Source: CBDCFV01 sp963664625 | GTDB taxonomy: Bacteria > Chloroflexota > Dehalococcoidia > Lucifugimonadales > UBA3495 | DNA length: 64,000 nt | NCBI GenBank assembly: GCA_963664625.1 | Contig: OY761541.1 | Span: 3,224,001-3,288,000 of the forward strand | Direction: 5' to 3' | Shown: positions 7,869-16,101 of the stretch, piece by piece | Numbering within the stretch: position 1 is the first letter of the stretch | How the letters are laid out: each line of letters opens with the position of its first letter | Made by a program: the position numbers and the translations under genes | The notes under the pieces: generated by a model | Databases searched by the model: none | The model's input: the letters and a program-made list of their open reading frames with translations, nothing else | Told to the model about the DNA's origin: nothing

Positions 7869-8081
7869 CTACAGATCATCAGGTTTCAAGCCCGTGCGTC
7901 TGCCTATGTATGCGAGTATCCTCGGCCCGATTTCCTCGCGGTCATGGAAAGCAAAAGTGTAATCCGGCCAACCTTCTTTGGACAGAATCCTGTGTGAACC
8001 AGACTGCCTCTTCACTCTCCAGCCAGATCGTAACAATGCCGCCAATACTCTTCTTGCACGTGTGCTCGGCCAACGGGTCAT
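7869..8081 (-). CDS. hicA: HicA-type mRNA interferase toxin
   Basis: A 70-residue protein with the HicA double-stranded-RNA-binding-like fold. The pattern is a helix (ARRVLAALLRSGW), then RQSGSHRILSK with the catalytic His30, then TFAFHDREEIGPRILAYI. It is expected to cleave mRNA when not bound by HicB. It overlaps the upstream HicB frame by 4 nt (ATGA), which favours coupled translation. Here the antitoxin gene precedes the toxin gene, the reverse of the more common hicA-hicB order. Confidence 0.85.
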   Translation of the reverse strand: MTRWPSTRARRVLAALLRSGWRVKRQSGSHRILSKEGWPDYTFAFHDREEIGPRILAYIGRRTGLKPDDL

Positions 8082-8296
8082 GCTGCTTGGTATGACAAGC
8101 TAACCAAATCCGGGGTATTTTCCCCATGCTCCAGTCGCTCCGCTAGAACCCGAAGGGCCAATGCTTGGACTTTTACGATGGCCTCTTCAGCCGTTCCGCC
8201 ATATACTATGGCACCCGGAATCTCCACTGCCTCAGCTATCCAACGTCCGTCTTCTTCCCGGTCAGTTTCTATGGTGAGTGTTAAAGCCATTTTCAT
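8078..8296 (-). CDS. hicB: HicB-type antitoxin (short form)
   Basis: A 72-residue protein with the partial RNase H-like HicB fold: LTIETDREEDGRWIAEAVEI, then PGAIVYGGTAEEAIVKVQAL. It lacks a clear C-terminal DNA-binding domain, as in short HicB proteins, so autoregulation may need another factor. The start could be ATG 8296 or ATG 8290. It sits 6 nt after the stop of the preceding hypothetical gene and overlaps hicA by 4 nt. Confidence 0.82.
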   Translation of the reverse strand: MKMALTLTIETDREEDGRWIAEAVEIPGAIVYGGTAEEAIVKVQALALRVLAERLEHGENTPDLVSLSYQAA

Positions 8297-8301
8297 ATCT
8301 T

Positions 8302-8991
8302 TTACCTCTGAGCAAACCCCAACGTTCCGGTAGTCATCTGCCCTCGCAGCGCGTCGGCTTCCATCATGTTTTCTACCGCGCTTACGTTGCGTGAGTAGGG
8401 CAGCAGGATGCGCATCAACTCGTCGTGGCGGTGGTTGCAGGGGAAGGTTACTTCATGGTCGCTCACCTTTTCCATTTCCCCGTAGCGGACGAAGCCGGCT
8501 ACTACCAGACGGAGCCTGGCGGCGGCGCTGCGAGCCTCTTCGTCGGCGGCGACTTGGTAAACCCACTTATCGCCGGCGTCCTTTCCGGCGACGTTTAACG
8601 TCATCTTGGTCTTGGTATCCCTTATGGTCAGGTCACCGGTTGGGGGCGAGAAGTCCGGGTTTTTGCCGACGATCTGGGCCAGCAGAAATCCTAAGGCCCG
8701 CAGGTGCAATTGACCGCAGGGCGATGTGAACTGGATGGCATTGTCAGGCACCGGAGCCATGCCGCCCAAGGCGACGAACCCGTCTCGAATGTTAGAGAGC
8801 CTTTCCTGCGCGCCGGGTTTGCCGCTGTAACTCCAGACCGTGCAGACGCCGTTCTTCAGGTAAAGACCGACGCTGATGTTGTGGAAGTACGGGTCCATTG
8901 GGATAAGCTCGATGCACTTTCCGTACTCCTCTATAACCTGGGCTACGTTTTTCCTGTGACTGGTCAAACCGGTGCTTGCCTCGGTAGTCAT
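8302..8991 (-). CDS. Hypothetical protein linked to the homocysteine methyltransferase gene
   Basis: I do not recognise this 229-residue soluble protein. ATG 8991 is chosen because the longer frame (to 9099) would run into the preceding homocysteine methyltransferase gene and adds an atypical Ser/Arg-rich tail. It contains a probable beta-rich centre (KTKMTLNVAGKDAGDKWVYQ) and a conserved-looking His/Cys stretch TFPCNHRHDELMRILLPYS near residue 190. It follows the methyltransferase by 34 nt on the same strand. No signal peptide or membrane segment. Confidence 0.65.
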   Translation of the reverse strand: MTTEASTGLTSHRKNVAQVIEEYGKCIELIPMDPYFHNISVGLYLKNGVCTVWSYSGKPGAQERLSNIRDGFVALGGMAPVPDNAIQFTSPCGQLHLRALGFLLAQIVGKNPDFSPPTGDLTIRDTKTKMTLNVAGKDAGDKWVYQVAADEEARSAAARLRLVVAGFVRYGEMEKVSDHEVTFPCNHRHDELMRILLPYSRNVSAVENMMEADALRGQMTTGTLGFAQR

Positions 8992-9025
8992 GGTATTACT
9001 CGGCCTTGTCGGATGATGATCGGAG

Positions 9026-9937
9026 TTACAAGTTGCGACGCGCCCGCAAAGACTCATGGAAAACCCGGATGTGCTCCGGCCCGGTCCCGCAGCAGCCACC
9101 GATGATATTGATTCCCAGGTCCGCCAATTCGTTGAACCTTTCGGCCATGTAGTCCGGCGTTTCCGGGTATATGATTTCGCCTTGCACCATGGATGGAATG
9201 CCGGCGTTGGAATGGACTAGCAAGGGAGCGTCAGTGGCTTGGCGCAGGTCCCGGGCCAGCTCCACCATGAGGTCGCTACCATTGCCGCAGTTGGTTCCTA
9301 CTACGTCCGCTCCGGCTTCGATCAATTCCCTGACCGACCGCTCGGGTGTTACGCCCATCATGGTGAAGAACCCTCTTGGCCCCTTGTCGAACACCATGGT
9401 GGACAACACCGCCAGCTTGGTGTGTTCCTTGGTGGCCCGGATTGCCAAACGTGCCTCCTCTACAGCGGTCATCGTCTCGATAACGACGCCATCGGCGCCA
9501 CCGGCTTCTAATGCGGTGACCTGTTCGACAAAGGAGTCCAGCATTTCCTCTTCGGTCACTTCCCCCAGCGGCTCCAGAAACTCGCCTGTCGGGCCTACGG
9601 AGCCGATGACGAAACTACCCTGAGGCGCCTGTCTGCGGGCGTGCTCCGCCGCTAGACGATTCCACTCGGAGACTTTGTCGCCGTGGCCGTACTTGCCAAG
9701 CATGAAGCGGTTGGCCCCGAAGGAGTTGGTCAACACCATCTCCGAACCGGCGGCGAAGTAAGCTCGCGCCATACCCTGTACGACGTCGGGATGGCTGAGG
9801 TTGAATTCCTCAGGGCAGCCGCCGGGTTCCAAGCCGTGGGCTTGGAGGTAAGTGCCGGTGGCCCCGTCGGACACTATCAGGCCTCCGGTGCTCAAGCGGT
9901 GCAGGAAACGTTCCCTGGGAGTTGTGGCATCAGTCAA
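9026..9937 (-). CDS. Homocysteine S-methyltransferase family protein (BHMT/MetH N-terminal type)
   Basis: A 303-residue zinc-dependent methyltransferase that transfers a methyl group to a thiol, typically homocysteine. Zinc ligands are Cys217 in GTNCGNG and Cys282-Cys283 in IIGGCCGTGPEH. The N-terminal DGATGTYLQ motif also fits the family. The start appears to be TTG 9937, with GGTG upstream; no ATG is in frame nearby. It is the first gene of the minus-strand run that also carries the corrinoid genes, so it could accept methyl groups from the corrinoid carrier or act alone on betaine-like or S-methyl donors. Donor identity is not visible. Confidence 0.87.
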   Translation of the reverse strand: MTDATTPRERFLHRLSTGGLIVSDGATGTYLQAHGLEPGGCPEEFNLSHPDVVQGMARAYFAAGSEMVLTNSFGANRFMLGKYGHGDKVSEWNRLAAEHARRQAPQGSFVIGSVGPTGEFLEPLGEVTEEEMLDSFVEQVTALEAGGADGVVIETMTAVEEARLAIRATKEHTKLAVLSTMVFDKGPRGFFTMMGVTPERSVRELIEAGADVVGTNCGNGSDLMVELARDLRQATDAPLLVHSNAGIPSMVQGEIIYPETPDYMAERFNELADLGINIIGGCCGTGPEHIRVFHESLRARRNL

Positions 9938-9988
9938 GTTTCACCGTCAGCTTCATGCTATCGACCAATGGCCCGGTCGACCCGTTGA

Positions 9989-10017
9989 TTGTAAACTATT
10001 TGAAGTCTGCGTATGAT
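9989..10017 (+). promoter_or_regulatory. Putative sigma-70-type promoter for the flavin monooxygenase gene
   Basis: TTGTAA at 9989-9994 and TATGAT at 10012-10017 are separated by 17 bp, in the 187-bp gap between divergent genes. The predicted transcription start near 10024 gives a leader of about 100 nt before ATG 10125. Confidence 0.35.
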
Positions 10018-10124
10018 GCACAGGTGCGCGGCGTTCTTGCCCGCCAGCAAGGGCTTGCATACGCCAAGCCGATAGAGCCAATTGTAAAGGGTTTGCCAAG
10101 CTTTAGCATACTGAGGTGAACAGT

Positions 10125-11282
10125 ATGGTGGACCGGGAAGAGTTGGTCAGGCGAGCCGCCCACCTAGTCCCGGCGTTGCGCGACCGGGCCGCTGCTACCG
10201 AGGAGTTGCGACGTATGCCTCCGGAGACGGTGGAGGACTTTCATCGCACCGGCATACTGCGGGCCGCTCAAGCGACCCGGTTCGGCGGATTCGACCTGGA
10301 CTACCCGGTGGTGTTGGACATCGCCGCCGAACTGGGCCGAGGCTGCGGCTCGGCGGCTTGGTGCTACTCTATCTGGGCCAGTCATAACTGGCTCATCGGC
10401 ATGTTTCCCGAGGAGGCACAGGAGGAGTATTGGGCCGATTCCTGTGATGTCCTCTCTTCTACCTCTTTCAATCCCGTCAACGCACGCGTGACCGAAGCAG
10501 ACGGCGGCTACCTTCTGGGCGGCAGGTGGGACTTTTCGAGCGGCTGCGATGACGCTGAGTGGGTGTTGCTCGGAGGCATGGTCTCTCAAGGACTGGCTTG
10601 GTTCCTGGTGCCCCGGCGGGACTACACCATCAAGGATACTTGGTTCGTGTCGGGTCTGCGAGGCACCGGCAGCAAGGACATCGTGATGGACGAGACGTTT
10701 GTTCCCGAATACCGGATGGTGCTCACGTACAACTTGCGGGAAGGGCAATCGCACGGCCGCAAAGTACATGGCACTCCCAATTACCGTATTCCCAGCACCA
10801 GTATGCTTTCATACACGCTGGCGGCTCCCGTACTCGGCATGGCCCAAGGCGCGGTGGAAGCCTTCGAGTCGCAATTGACATCCAGGGCCGCCGTGTACAG
10901 TGGCGAGAAGCTCTCGGAAAGCCCCTTGGTGCACACCAAGCTGGCTGAAGTGGAGGCGGAAGTGCTGTCGGCACGGCTTATGATGGCCAACGACGGAGAT
11001 GAGGTATTCGCCAAAGCCAAGCGCGGCGAGATGCCTACGCTGCTGGACCGTGCCCGTTACCGTAGGAACCAAGCCTACATATCCAAGTTGAGCGTCCGGG
11101 TGGTAGACCGGCTTTTCGAGATGAGCGGCGGCCATGCGGTGTTCAACTCCAACCCGATCCAGCGGTTCCACCGGGACGCCCACGCCGCCTCCCACCACTT
11201 TGGCATAGCGTGGGACTCGATAGCCGAAGACTACGGCCGGCTGCGCTTGGGCTTGGAACCCAAGAATCCCACCAGGATTTGA
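10125..11282 (+). CDS. Acyl-CoA dehydrogenase-fold flavin monooxygenase (group D, HsaA/HpaB-like)
   Basis: A 385-residue protein of the acyl-CoA dehydrogenase superfamily. The N-terminal helical domain (RRMPPETVEDFHRTGILRA), central beta domain (GGYLLGGRWDFSSGCDDAEW, then VSGLRGTGSKDIVMDETFVP) and C-terminal bundle (FEMSGGHAVFNSNPIQRFHR) match oxygenase components of two-component flavin monooxygenases better than true acyl-CoA dehydrogenases. These use reduced flavin from a separate reductase to hydroxylate aromatic or sterol-derived substrates. ATG 10125 follows GAGGTGA by five bases and is preferred over GTG 10116. The reductase partner is not adjacent. The next gene starts 14 nt downstream. 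Confidence 0.8.
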   Translation: MVDREELVRRAAHLVPALRDRAAATEELRRMPPETVEDFHRTGILRAAQATRFGGFDLDYPVVLDIAAELGRGCGSAAWCYSIWASHNWLIGMFPEEAQEEYWADSCDVLSSTSFNPVNARVTEADGGYLLGGRWDFSSGCDDAEWVLLGGMVSQGLAWFLVPRRDYTIKDTWFVSGLRGTGSKDIVMDETFVPEYRMVLTYNLREGQSHGRKVHGTPNYRIPSTSMLSYTLAAPVLGMAQGAVEAFESQLTSRAAVYSGEKLSESPLVHTKLAEVEAEVLSARLMMANDGDEVFAKAKRGEMPTLLDRARYRRNQAYISKLSVRVVDRLFEMSGGHAVFNSNPIQRFHRDAHAASHHFGIAWDSIAEDYGRLRLGLEPKNPTRI

Positions 11283-11295
11283 CGGCGAGTTTTCA

Positions 11296-12123
11296 ATGAA
11301 CAAACAAGCGGTCTTGGACAGGTTTCAATCTGTAACCGCCCATGAGGACGATGATATCGATCTGGCTACGGCGGCGTTGTTGATAGCTGCCGTCGAGTAC
11401 CCGGACCTGGATATCGACCGACAGATTGCGATCCTGGACTCCTTGGCGGAAGGAGCGGCGTACCGGATCGGGACGGACCGGGACCCGTTCCATTGCGTAA
11501 ATAACCTGAGCGAATACCTGTTTGACGAGGTGGGATTTCAGGGTAACCAGGAAGACTACTACGACCCGCGTAACAGCTATTTGAACGAGGTGCTACAGCG
11601 ACGCACCGGGCTGCCCATCACATTATGCTTGGTATGCCTGGAGGTTGGGAAACGACTGGACATACCATTGGTAGGGATAGGTCTGCCCGGCCATTTCGTC
11701 CTGGGCCATCGGACCCAGACCGACCTGATAATCGACCCTTTTCGCCGGGGGATTCTGCTTTCGGAAGACGAGTGTGCCCAGATCCTGAAGAACGTTCTGG
11801 GAACGAACGTGGAGTGGGACTCGAGTTACTTAACTCCCGCCACCAATCGTGAATATATCGCCCGGATTCTACGAAACCTCAAGGGGATATACCTGAACCG
11901 ACGGGACCATGAACAGGCTCTCGATGTCGTTGATCTGACCATGATGCTGCGGCCCGATGACCTGAACGAGCGACGGGACCGGGGCCTGATTTACTATCGC
12001 CTTGGACAGTACCAGATGGCCTTGGACGACCTTCGGCACTACCTGGCGTCCGCACCCCCGGGGATGGACACATCCAATGTGGAGAAGCTGGTCGGCTACA
12101 TCCGGGAACGTCAGGGCGGGTAA
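11296..12123 (+). CDS. SirB1-like protein: transglutaminase-type domain plus TPR
   Basis: A 275-residue protein of the SirB1/UPF0162 type. The N-terminal part is helical, the middle carries the transglutaminase-like signature (RNSYLNEVLQRRTGLPITL, then LVGIGLPGHFVLGH and DPFRRG), and the C-terminal quarter is a TPR-like repeat (NRRDHEQALDVVDLTMMLRP, then RGLIYYRLGQYQMALDDL). The catalytic Cys of true transglutaminases is not clearly placed, as is usual for the family. It follows the monooxygenase by 14 nt, so the two are probably co-transcribed. The stop lies 10 nt from the convergent CoxL-like gene. Confidence 0.82.
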   Translation: MNKQAVLDRFQSVTAHEDDDIDLATAALLIAAVEYPDLDIDRQIAILDSLAEGAAYRIGTDRDPFHCVNNLSEYLFDEVGFQGNQEDYYDPRNSYLNEVLQRRTGLPITLCLVCLEVGKRLDIPLVGIGLPGHFVLGHRTQTDLIIDPFRRGILLSEDECAQILKNVLGTNVEWDSSYLTPATNREYIARILRNLKGIYLNRRDHEQALDVVDLTMMLRPDDLNERRDRGLIYYRLGQYQMALDDLRHYLASAPPGMDTSNVEKLVGYIRERQGG

Positions 12124-12132
12124 GATAGTTTC

Positions 12133-14454
12133 CTAATTCGACTCCCCTTCGTGAATGGCCCTCCATATCTTCTCAGGCGTAAGGGGCGTATCCAAGTGCC
12201 GGATGCCGAGGGGCGCCAGTGCGTCGAGTACTGCGTTGGCTACCGCTACCGGGGAAGGCACGGTGGAGACGGACCCTATGCCCTTGGCGCCCAAGGGGTT
12301 GGTGTCCGACGGGATGTTCAAAGTGTCCAGCACCACGTCAGGCATTGACGCGGAGCGGGGAACAGCGTAGTCCATCAAGCTCCCTGTCAACGGCTGCCCA
12401 TCCTGAGAGTAGACCATCCCCTCGCTCAAGGCTTGGCCGATGCCTTGAGCGATGCCGCCATGGATTTGCCCCTCCACAATCAAGGGGTTGATGATCCGTC
12501 CGCAGTCGTGCACCCCAACGTATTTCAGAATGTCTACATGGCCGGTGTCCTTGCTGACCTCGACCACCGCTACATGGGCGGCAAAAGAGTGAGGATTGTC
12601 GGGAAGAGTGAAGCTGGCGGTGAAGTCCAGCCCTGGCTCCAACCCTATGGGTAGCAACTCCCCGTTGTGGGCGGCGGCCGCCAATTCCGGTATTGCCATC
12701 CCCGCATCCGGCCTGTTTATATCGTATGCTCGCCCCTGCTCCAGACGCACGTCGTCCGGGGAACAATTCAACATGTGGGCGGCCACTTCCGCCATTTTGC
12801 TGCGTGTTTCCGTGAGGGCCGAGAAAACAGCAGATCCCCCCACTATCAGTCCTCTGCTGGCGCTGGTGCCGAATCCGAACGGGAATTCCGCTGTGTCGCC
12901 ATAATGTACTGAGACACTTGCGGGGTCAACGCCAAGTTCCTCGGCTGCCATTTGGGCGAATGACGTTACGTTGCCTTGTCCGTGGGGAGAAATGCCCGTA
13001 TATACCGAGACCGCTCCGGTAGGCTCAATGGCGACCCGAGCTCTTTCCTCCCGGTGGTGTCCCGATGCTCCCGACGACTTCAGGATAGCTGCTATACCGA
13101 CGCCGACGGACGGTTCATGCGGATCACGTCGCGCCGCTTCGGTCTTCCAGCGATAATAGTCGGCCAACTCCAGCGCCCGCTCGAATCCCTGGCCGTAATC
13201 GGCTGAGTCGTAAGTGACGCCTGTTGCGGTCTCGTAAGGAAAGGCGTCCACGGGAACAAAGTTCCTGTTGCGCACCTCCACTGGGTCCAGTTCCAAGTCA
13301 CGTGCAATCATGTCGAGGCTTCTTTCCATGCAGAAGGCAGACTCGGGGCCGCCGGTGCCCCGGTAGGCGCCGGTGGGAGTCTTGTTGGTGACGGCGCCTA
13401 CCATCTTCAGTTCCACTGACGGAATATGATATGGGCCGGCAACCCGGCGCAGAGCATTGAAGGGGGCCGAAGCGGTGGTCAGCAGGAAATAGGCCCCAAG
13501 ATCGGCAAATACGGTGAACTTCATTCCCAGAATCGTGCCGTCGCTCTTTACAGCGAGTTCCATGTCGAGGTCCATGCCCCGCCCGTGGTAGGCAAGCAGG
13601 TTTTCCTGCCGGTCCTCTATCCACTTGACCGGCTTTCGCAGCAGCATGGAAAGATACGGCACCAGGATATCCTCCGGGAAGATGCAGTCCTTCATCCCAA
13701 AAGTCCCGCCCACTTCCGGGGTTATGACTCTAAGACCATCCTCCGGGTATTGCAGCATGTCCGACAAGTGTTCCTTAACGCGATGGGCCGCTTGGGTGGA
13801 GTTCCAAACGGTCAGCATCCCTTCGTCGGGCTGATAGTCGGCAATTACACCCCTAGTTTCCATGGGGATTGGGGCGATGCGCTGGGCGTCGAACCTTTGA
13901 CGTGTAACGTGGTCAGCCTGGGCGAAGGCAGCTTTCACGTCACCCCCAGTTTGCGTAACCTCCATAGCCGTGTTGTTGGGCACCTCGGGATGGACCACGG
14001 GAGCACCATCGGCAACCGCGTCCCGGGGTTCCAAGGCGGGAGCCAATGGACGGTATTCCACGCGAATCAGGTCCAATGCCTCACGGGCGGTGTACTGGTC
14101 CGATGCCACCACGATGGCCACAGCTTGGCCTGCGTAGCACGCTTTGTCCTTGGCCAGCACGGGATGGCCGGGCGCGTTGAACACGTCCATTGCCTGAACG
14201 CCGGTCATTGGCCTTGACGGTATATCGGGGATTGCTCCCGCAATGTCGGCCGCGGTCAAGACGGCGGCTACGCCTGAAAGGGACCGGGCGTCCGTCGCGT
14301 CCAGCGACTTTATTTCGGCGTGGGCATAGTCGCTGCGCAGCACCGCGGCGTGGAGCATTCCCGGCAACACAATATCGTTGATGAAGGAGCCTTGGCCCGT
14401 AACCAGGGCCGCATCCTCGAACCTCTTCACAGGCTGCCCGATGTAGGTGGTCAT
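12133..14454 (-). CDS. Xanthine dehydrogenase/CoxL-family molybdopterin-binding large subunit with altered active site
   Basis: A 773-residue molybdenum hydroxylase large subunit. Family motifs are present in order: IGQPVKRFED at the N-terminus, EVGGTFGMKD, GAYRGTGGPESAF, SPHGQGNVTSFAQ, GFGTSASRGL and GGIAQGIGQAL. The position of the near-universal catalytic Glu (GxGE in the KGIGE motif) reads KGIGSVST, placing Ser728 there. AYRGTGGPE lacks the CoxL AYxCSFR loop, so it is not a true CO dehydrogenase. The medium FAD and small 2Fe-2S subunits are not adjacent. The 2.3-kb frame is intact, so it is not an obvious pseudogene. Substrate unknown. Confidence 0.88.
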   Translation of the reverse strand: MTTYIGQPVKRFEDAALVTGQGSFINDIVLPGMLHAAVLRSDYAHAEIKSLDATDARSLSGVAAVLTAADIAGAIPDIPSRPMTGVQAMDVFNAPGHPVLAKDKACYAGQAVAIVVASDQYTAREALDLIRVEYRPLAPALEPRDAVADGAPVVHPEVPNNTAMEVTQTGGDVKAAFAQADHVTRQRFDAQRIAPIPMETRGVIADYQPDEGMLTVWNSTQAAHRVKEHLSDMLQYPEDGLRVITPEVGGTFGMKDCIFPEDILVPYLSMLLRKPVKWIEDRQENLLAYHGRGMDLDMELAVKSDGTILGMKFTVFADLGAYFLLTTASAPFNALRRVAGPYHIPSVELKMVGAVTNKTPTGAYRGTGGPESAFCMERSLDMIARDLELDPVEVRNRNFVPVDAFPYETATGVTYDSADYGQGFERALELADYYRWKTEAARRDPHEPSVGVGIAAILKSSGASGHHREERARVAIEPTGAVSVYTGISPHGQGNVTSFAQMAAEELGVDPASVSVHYGDTAEFPFGFGTSASRGLIVGGSAVFSALTETRSKMAEVAAHMLNCSPDDVRLEQGRAYDINRPDAGMAIPELAAAAHNGELLPIGLEPGLDFTASFTLPDNPHSFAAHVAVVEVSKDTGHVDILKYVGVHDCGRIINPLIVEGQIHGGIAQGIGQALSEGMVYSQDGQPLTGSLMDYAVPRSASMPDVVLDTLNIPSDTNPLGAKGIGSVSTVPSPVAVANAVLDALAPLGIRHLDTPLTPEKIWRAIHEGESN

Positions 14455-14614
14455 CGCCTTACCCCCGTATTTACTCTGCCGCCGGTATCATAGCCGGGGA
14501 TTGGCCCACAGGCAAACCGACCTACTTCCATTCCGTTGACCCGTCAAATCGGCGCCGGTATACTCCGGCATTAAGGCCCTTGGGCCATCAATCTTCGAAA
14601 AAAGAGAGGCAGTC

Positions 14615-15655
14615 ATGGGAGAAATACTGGGTGTAGGCGGCACTCACTACCCGCCGGGGCTGGTGCCGGACGAGTACAAGCCGTGGCCGTTGGCCAGGAT
14701 GTTGGAGACAGACCAGCGCATCCCCGCCCACATGAAAGACCCTGCCAACTGGCCGGAGCCGATGCAGCAGGAATGGGGTGACGACGAGGGCATCACGTCG
14801 CACAAAGCGCATAGAGCCAGGGTTTTCAAGGCGTTCCGCAGAATCCGCGAGGAGATAGACGCGTTCAACCCCGACTTCATCCTGATATGGGGCGACGACC
14901 AGTACGAGAATTTCAAGGAGGACATCATCCCGCCGTTCTGCGTACTGGCCTACGACAACATAGAGTTCGCGCCTTTCAAGAGGACTCGGGGCAGGCCGAA
15001 CATCTGGGGAGAGCCTGAAGACAAGGTGTTCAAGTTCGCGGGCCATCAGGAAGCGGGGCGGTACATCGCACGCGGCCTTCTGGATGAAGGGGTGGACATG
15101 TCCTACGCCTACCGCCCGCTCCACGAAGATGGGTTGGGCCACGCCTTCGCCAATACACTGCTGTTCCTGGACAACGACCGGCAGGGGTTCGACTACCCGG
15201 TGCTGCCGGTGGCGGTGAACTGCTACGGCAGCAACGTCATCAGGATGCGCGGCGGGGCCAACGAGTACTCCGACGTGCCAGACCCGCCGTCTCCTTCGCC
15301 GAGGAGGTGCTTCGAAGTCGGCCAAGCTACGGCACGGGTCATCAAGAACAGCCCGTGGCGGGTGGTGTTGATGGCGTCGTCCAGTTGGTCGCACGCCTTC
15401 CTGACTCCCAAGAACCACTTGCTTTACCCGGACCTGGAAGCGGACAGGGCCCTGCTGGAGCACCTGAAGAGCGGAGAGTTCGAGAAATGGAAGGACTACC
15501 CTCTGTCCAAGATCGAAGAGTCGGGCCAGCATGAGGTGCTCAACTGGTTCTGCCTTGTCGGGGCCATGTCGGAACTGGGACAGAAGGCGGAGATACTGGA
15601 CTGGGCGGAGACGTGGGTCTTCAATGCGCCGAAATGCTTGGCAGTGTTCAAGTAG
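14615..15655 (+). CDS. Class III extradiol ring-cleavage dioxygenase-like protein (LigB family)
   Basis: A 346-residue protein of the LigB-type superfamily, which opens catechol-like rings beside the hydroxyls using Fe(II). N-terminal GVGGTHYPPG supplies His11, a usual metal ligand. FILIWGDDQYENF occupies the place of the GxDH loop, although the His reads Gln. HEDGLGHAFAN gives His170 and His176 near the usual catalytic site. The C-terminal half (SSSWSHAFLTPK, then EVLNWFCLVGAM) also fits. ATG 14615 is preceded by GAGAGG. The altered DH loop leaves the exact reaction uncertain. The gene follows a divergent gap from the CoxL-like gene and may be transcribed with the coiled-coil gene 47 nt downstream. 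Confidence 0.78.
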   Translation: MGEILGVGGTHYPPGLVPDEYKPWPLARMLETDQRIPAHMKDPANWPEPMQQEWGDDEGITSHKAHRARVFKAFRRIREEIDAFNPDFILIWGDDQYENFKEDIIPPFCVLAYDNIEFAPFKRTRGRPNIWGEPEDKVFKFAGHQEAGRYIARGLLDEGVDMSYAYRPLHEDGLGHAFANTLLFLDNDRQGFDYPVLPVAVNCYGSNVIRMRGGANEYSDVPDPPSPSPRRCFEVGQATARVIKNSPWRVVLMASSSWSHAFLTPKNHLLYPDLEADRALLEHLKSGEFEKWKDYPLSKIEESGQHEVLNWFCLVGAMSELGQKAEILDWAETWVFNAPKCLAVFK

Positions 15656-15702
15656 AGAAATAGGGTGCACGGCTGGAGCGACGACAGAGTACTGGTGGTG
15701 AT

Positions 15703-16005
15703 ATGACGACAGATGCTCAACAGGTTGATGCTGCGGAAGTATACAGGAGCATCGGGCGGCTGGAGGGTGAAGTTTCCCAACTGACGGCGCGTCTGGAAAG
15801 AGAAATATCCCAGTTGACGGCGCGGTTGGAAGGGGAAATATCCCAGTTGACGGTGCGGTTGGAAAGGGAAATGTCCCAGTTGACGGCGCGGATGGACCGC
15901 ATCGAACAACGCCTGGACCGGCTCATATTTGCGTTGTTCGCGTTTGGAGGGACCATGGGAGCGGCCTTGGCCGCGATTATGGTCAAGCTGTTCCTGGGCG
16001 GTTGA
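15703..16005 (+). CDS. Short hendecad coiled-coil protein with C-terminal membrane anchor
   Basis: A 100-residue protein with the same plan as the product of 4674-5324. It has a polar head (1-19), four 11-residue units of type LEREISQLTAR (20-63), a short helix (MDRIEQRLDRL), and a hydrophobic C-terminal segment (FALFAFGGTMGAALAAIMV) ending KLFLGG. ATG 15703 follows GGTGGTG. It starts 47 nt after the extradiol dioxygenase stop and is followed by a good terminator at 16038, so the two probably share a transcript. Function unknown. Confidence 0.7.
   Translation: MTTDAQQVDAAEVYRSIGRLEGEVSQLTARLEREISQLTARLEGEISQLTVRLEREMSQLTARMDRIEQRLDRLIFALFAFGGTMGAALAAIMVKLFLGG
15760..15891 (+). repeat. Four tandem 33-bp units in the coiled-coil gene
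   Basis: Four adjacent 33-bp units encode LEGEVSQLTAR-type hendecads. Units 1 and 3 (EGE) and 2 and 4 (ERE) resemble each other, which suggests duplication of a 66-bp pair. Confidence 0.8.
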
Positions 16006-16037
16006 CGTGGTAGTGGACTACCCAGCCTGATTCAAGA

Positions 16038-16061
16038 GGGAGCGGACGGTCCGCTCCCTTT
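16038..16061 (+). terminator. Terminator after the short coiled-coil gene
   Basis: A 9-bp perfect stem (GGGAGCGGA / TCCGCTCCC) with a 3-nt loop is followed by TTT, 33 nt after the stop codon at 16005. The T tract is short, so efficiency is uncertain. Confidence 0.6.
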
Positions 16062-16101
16062 GGTGGGGCCGGTGTCTATCTTGTCCTATGGAGCAGGGAA
16101 G

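Noticed and set aside
12133..14454. Aerobic carbon monoxide dehydrogenase large subunit
   Set aside because: The AYxCSFR loop of CoxL is absent (AYRGTGGPE instead), the active Glu is changed, and CoxM/CoxS genes are missing.
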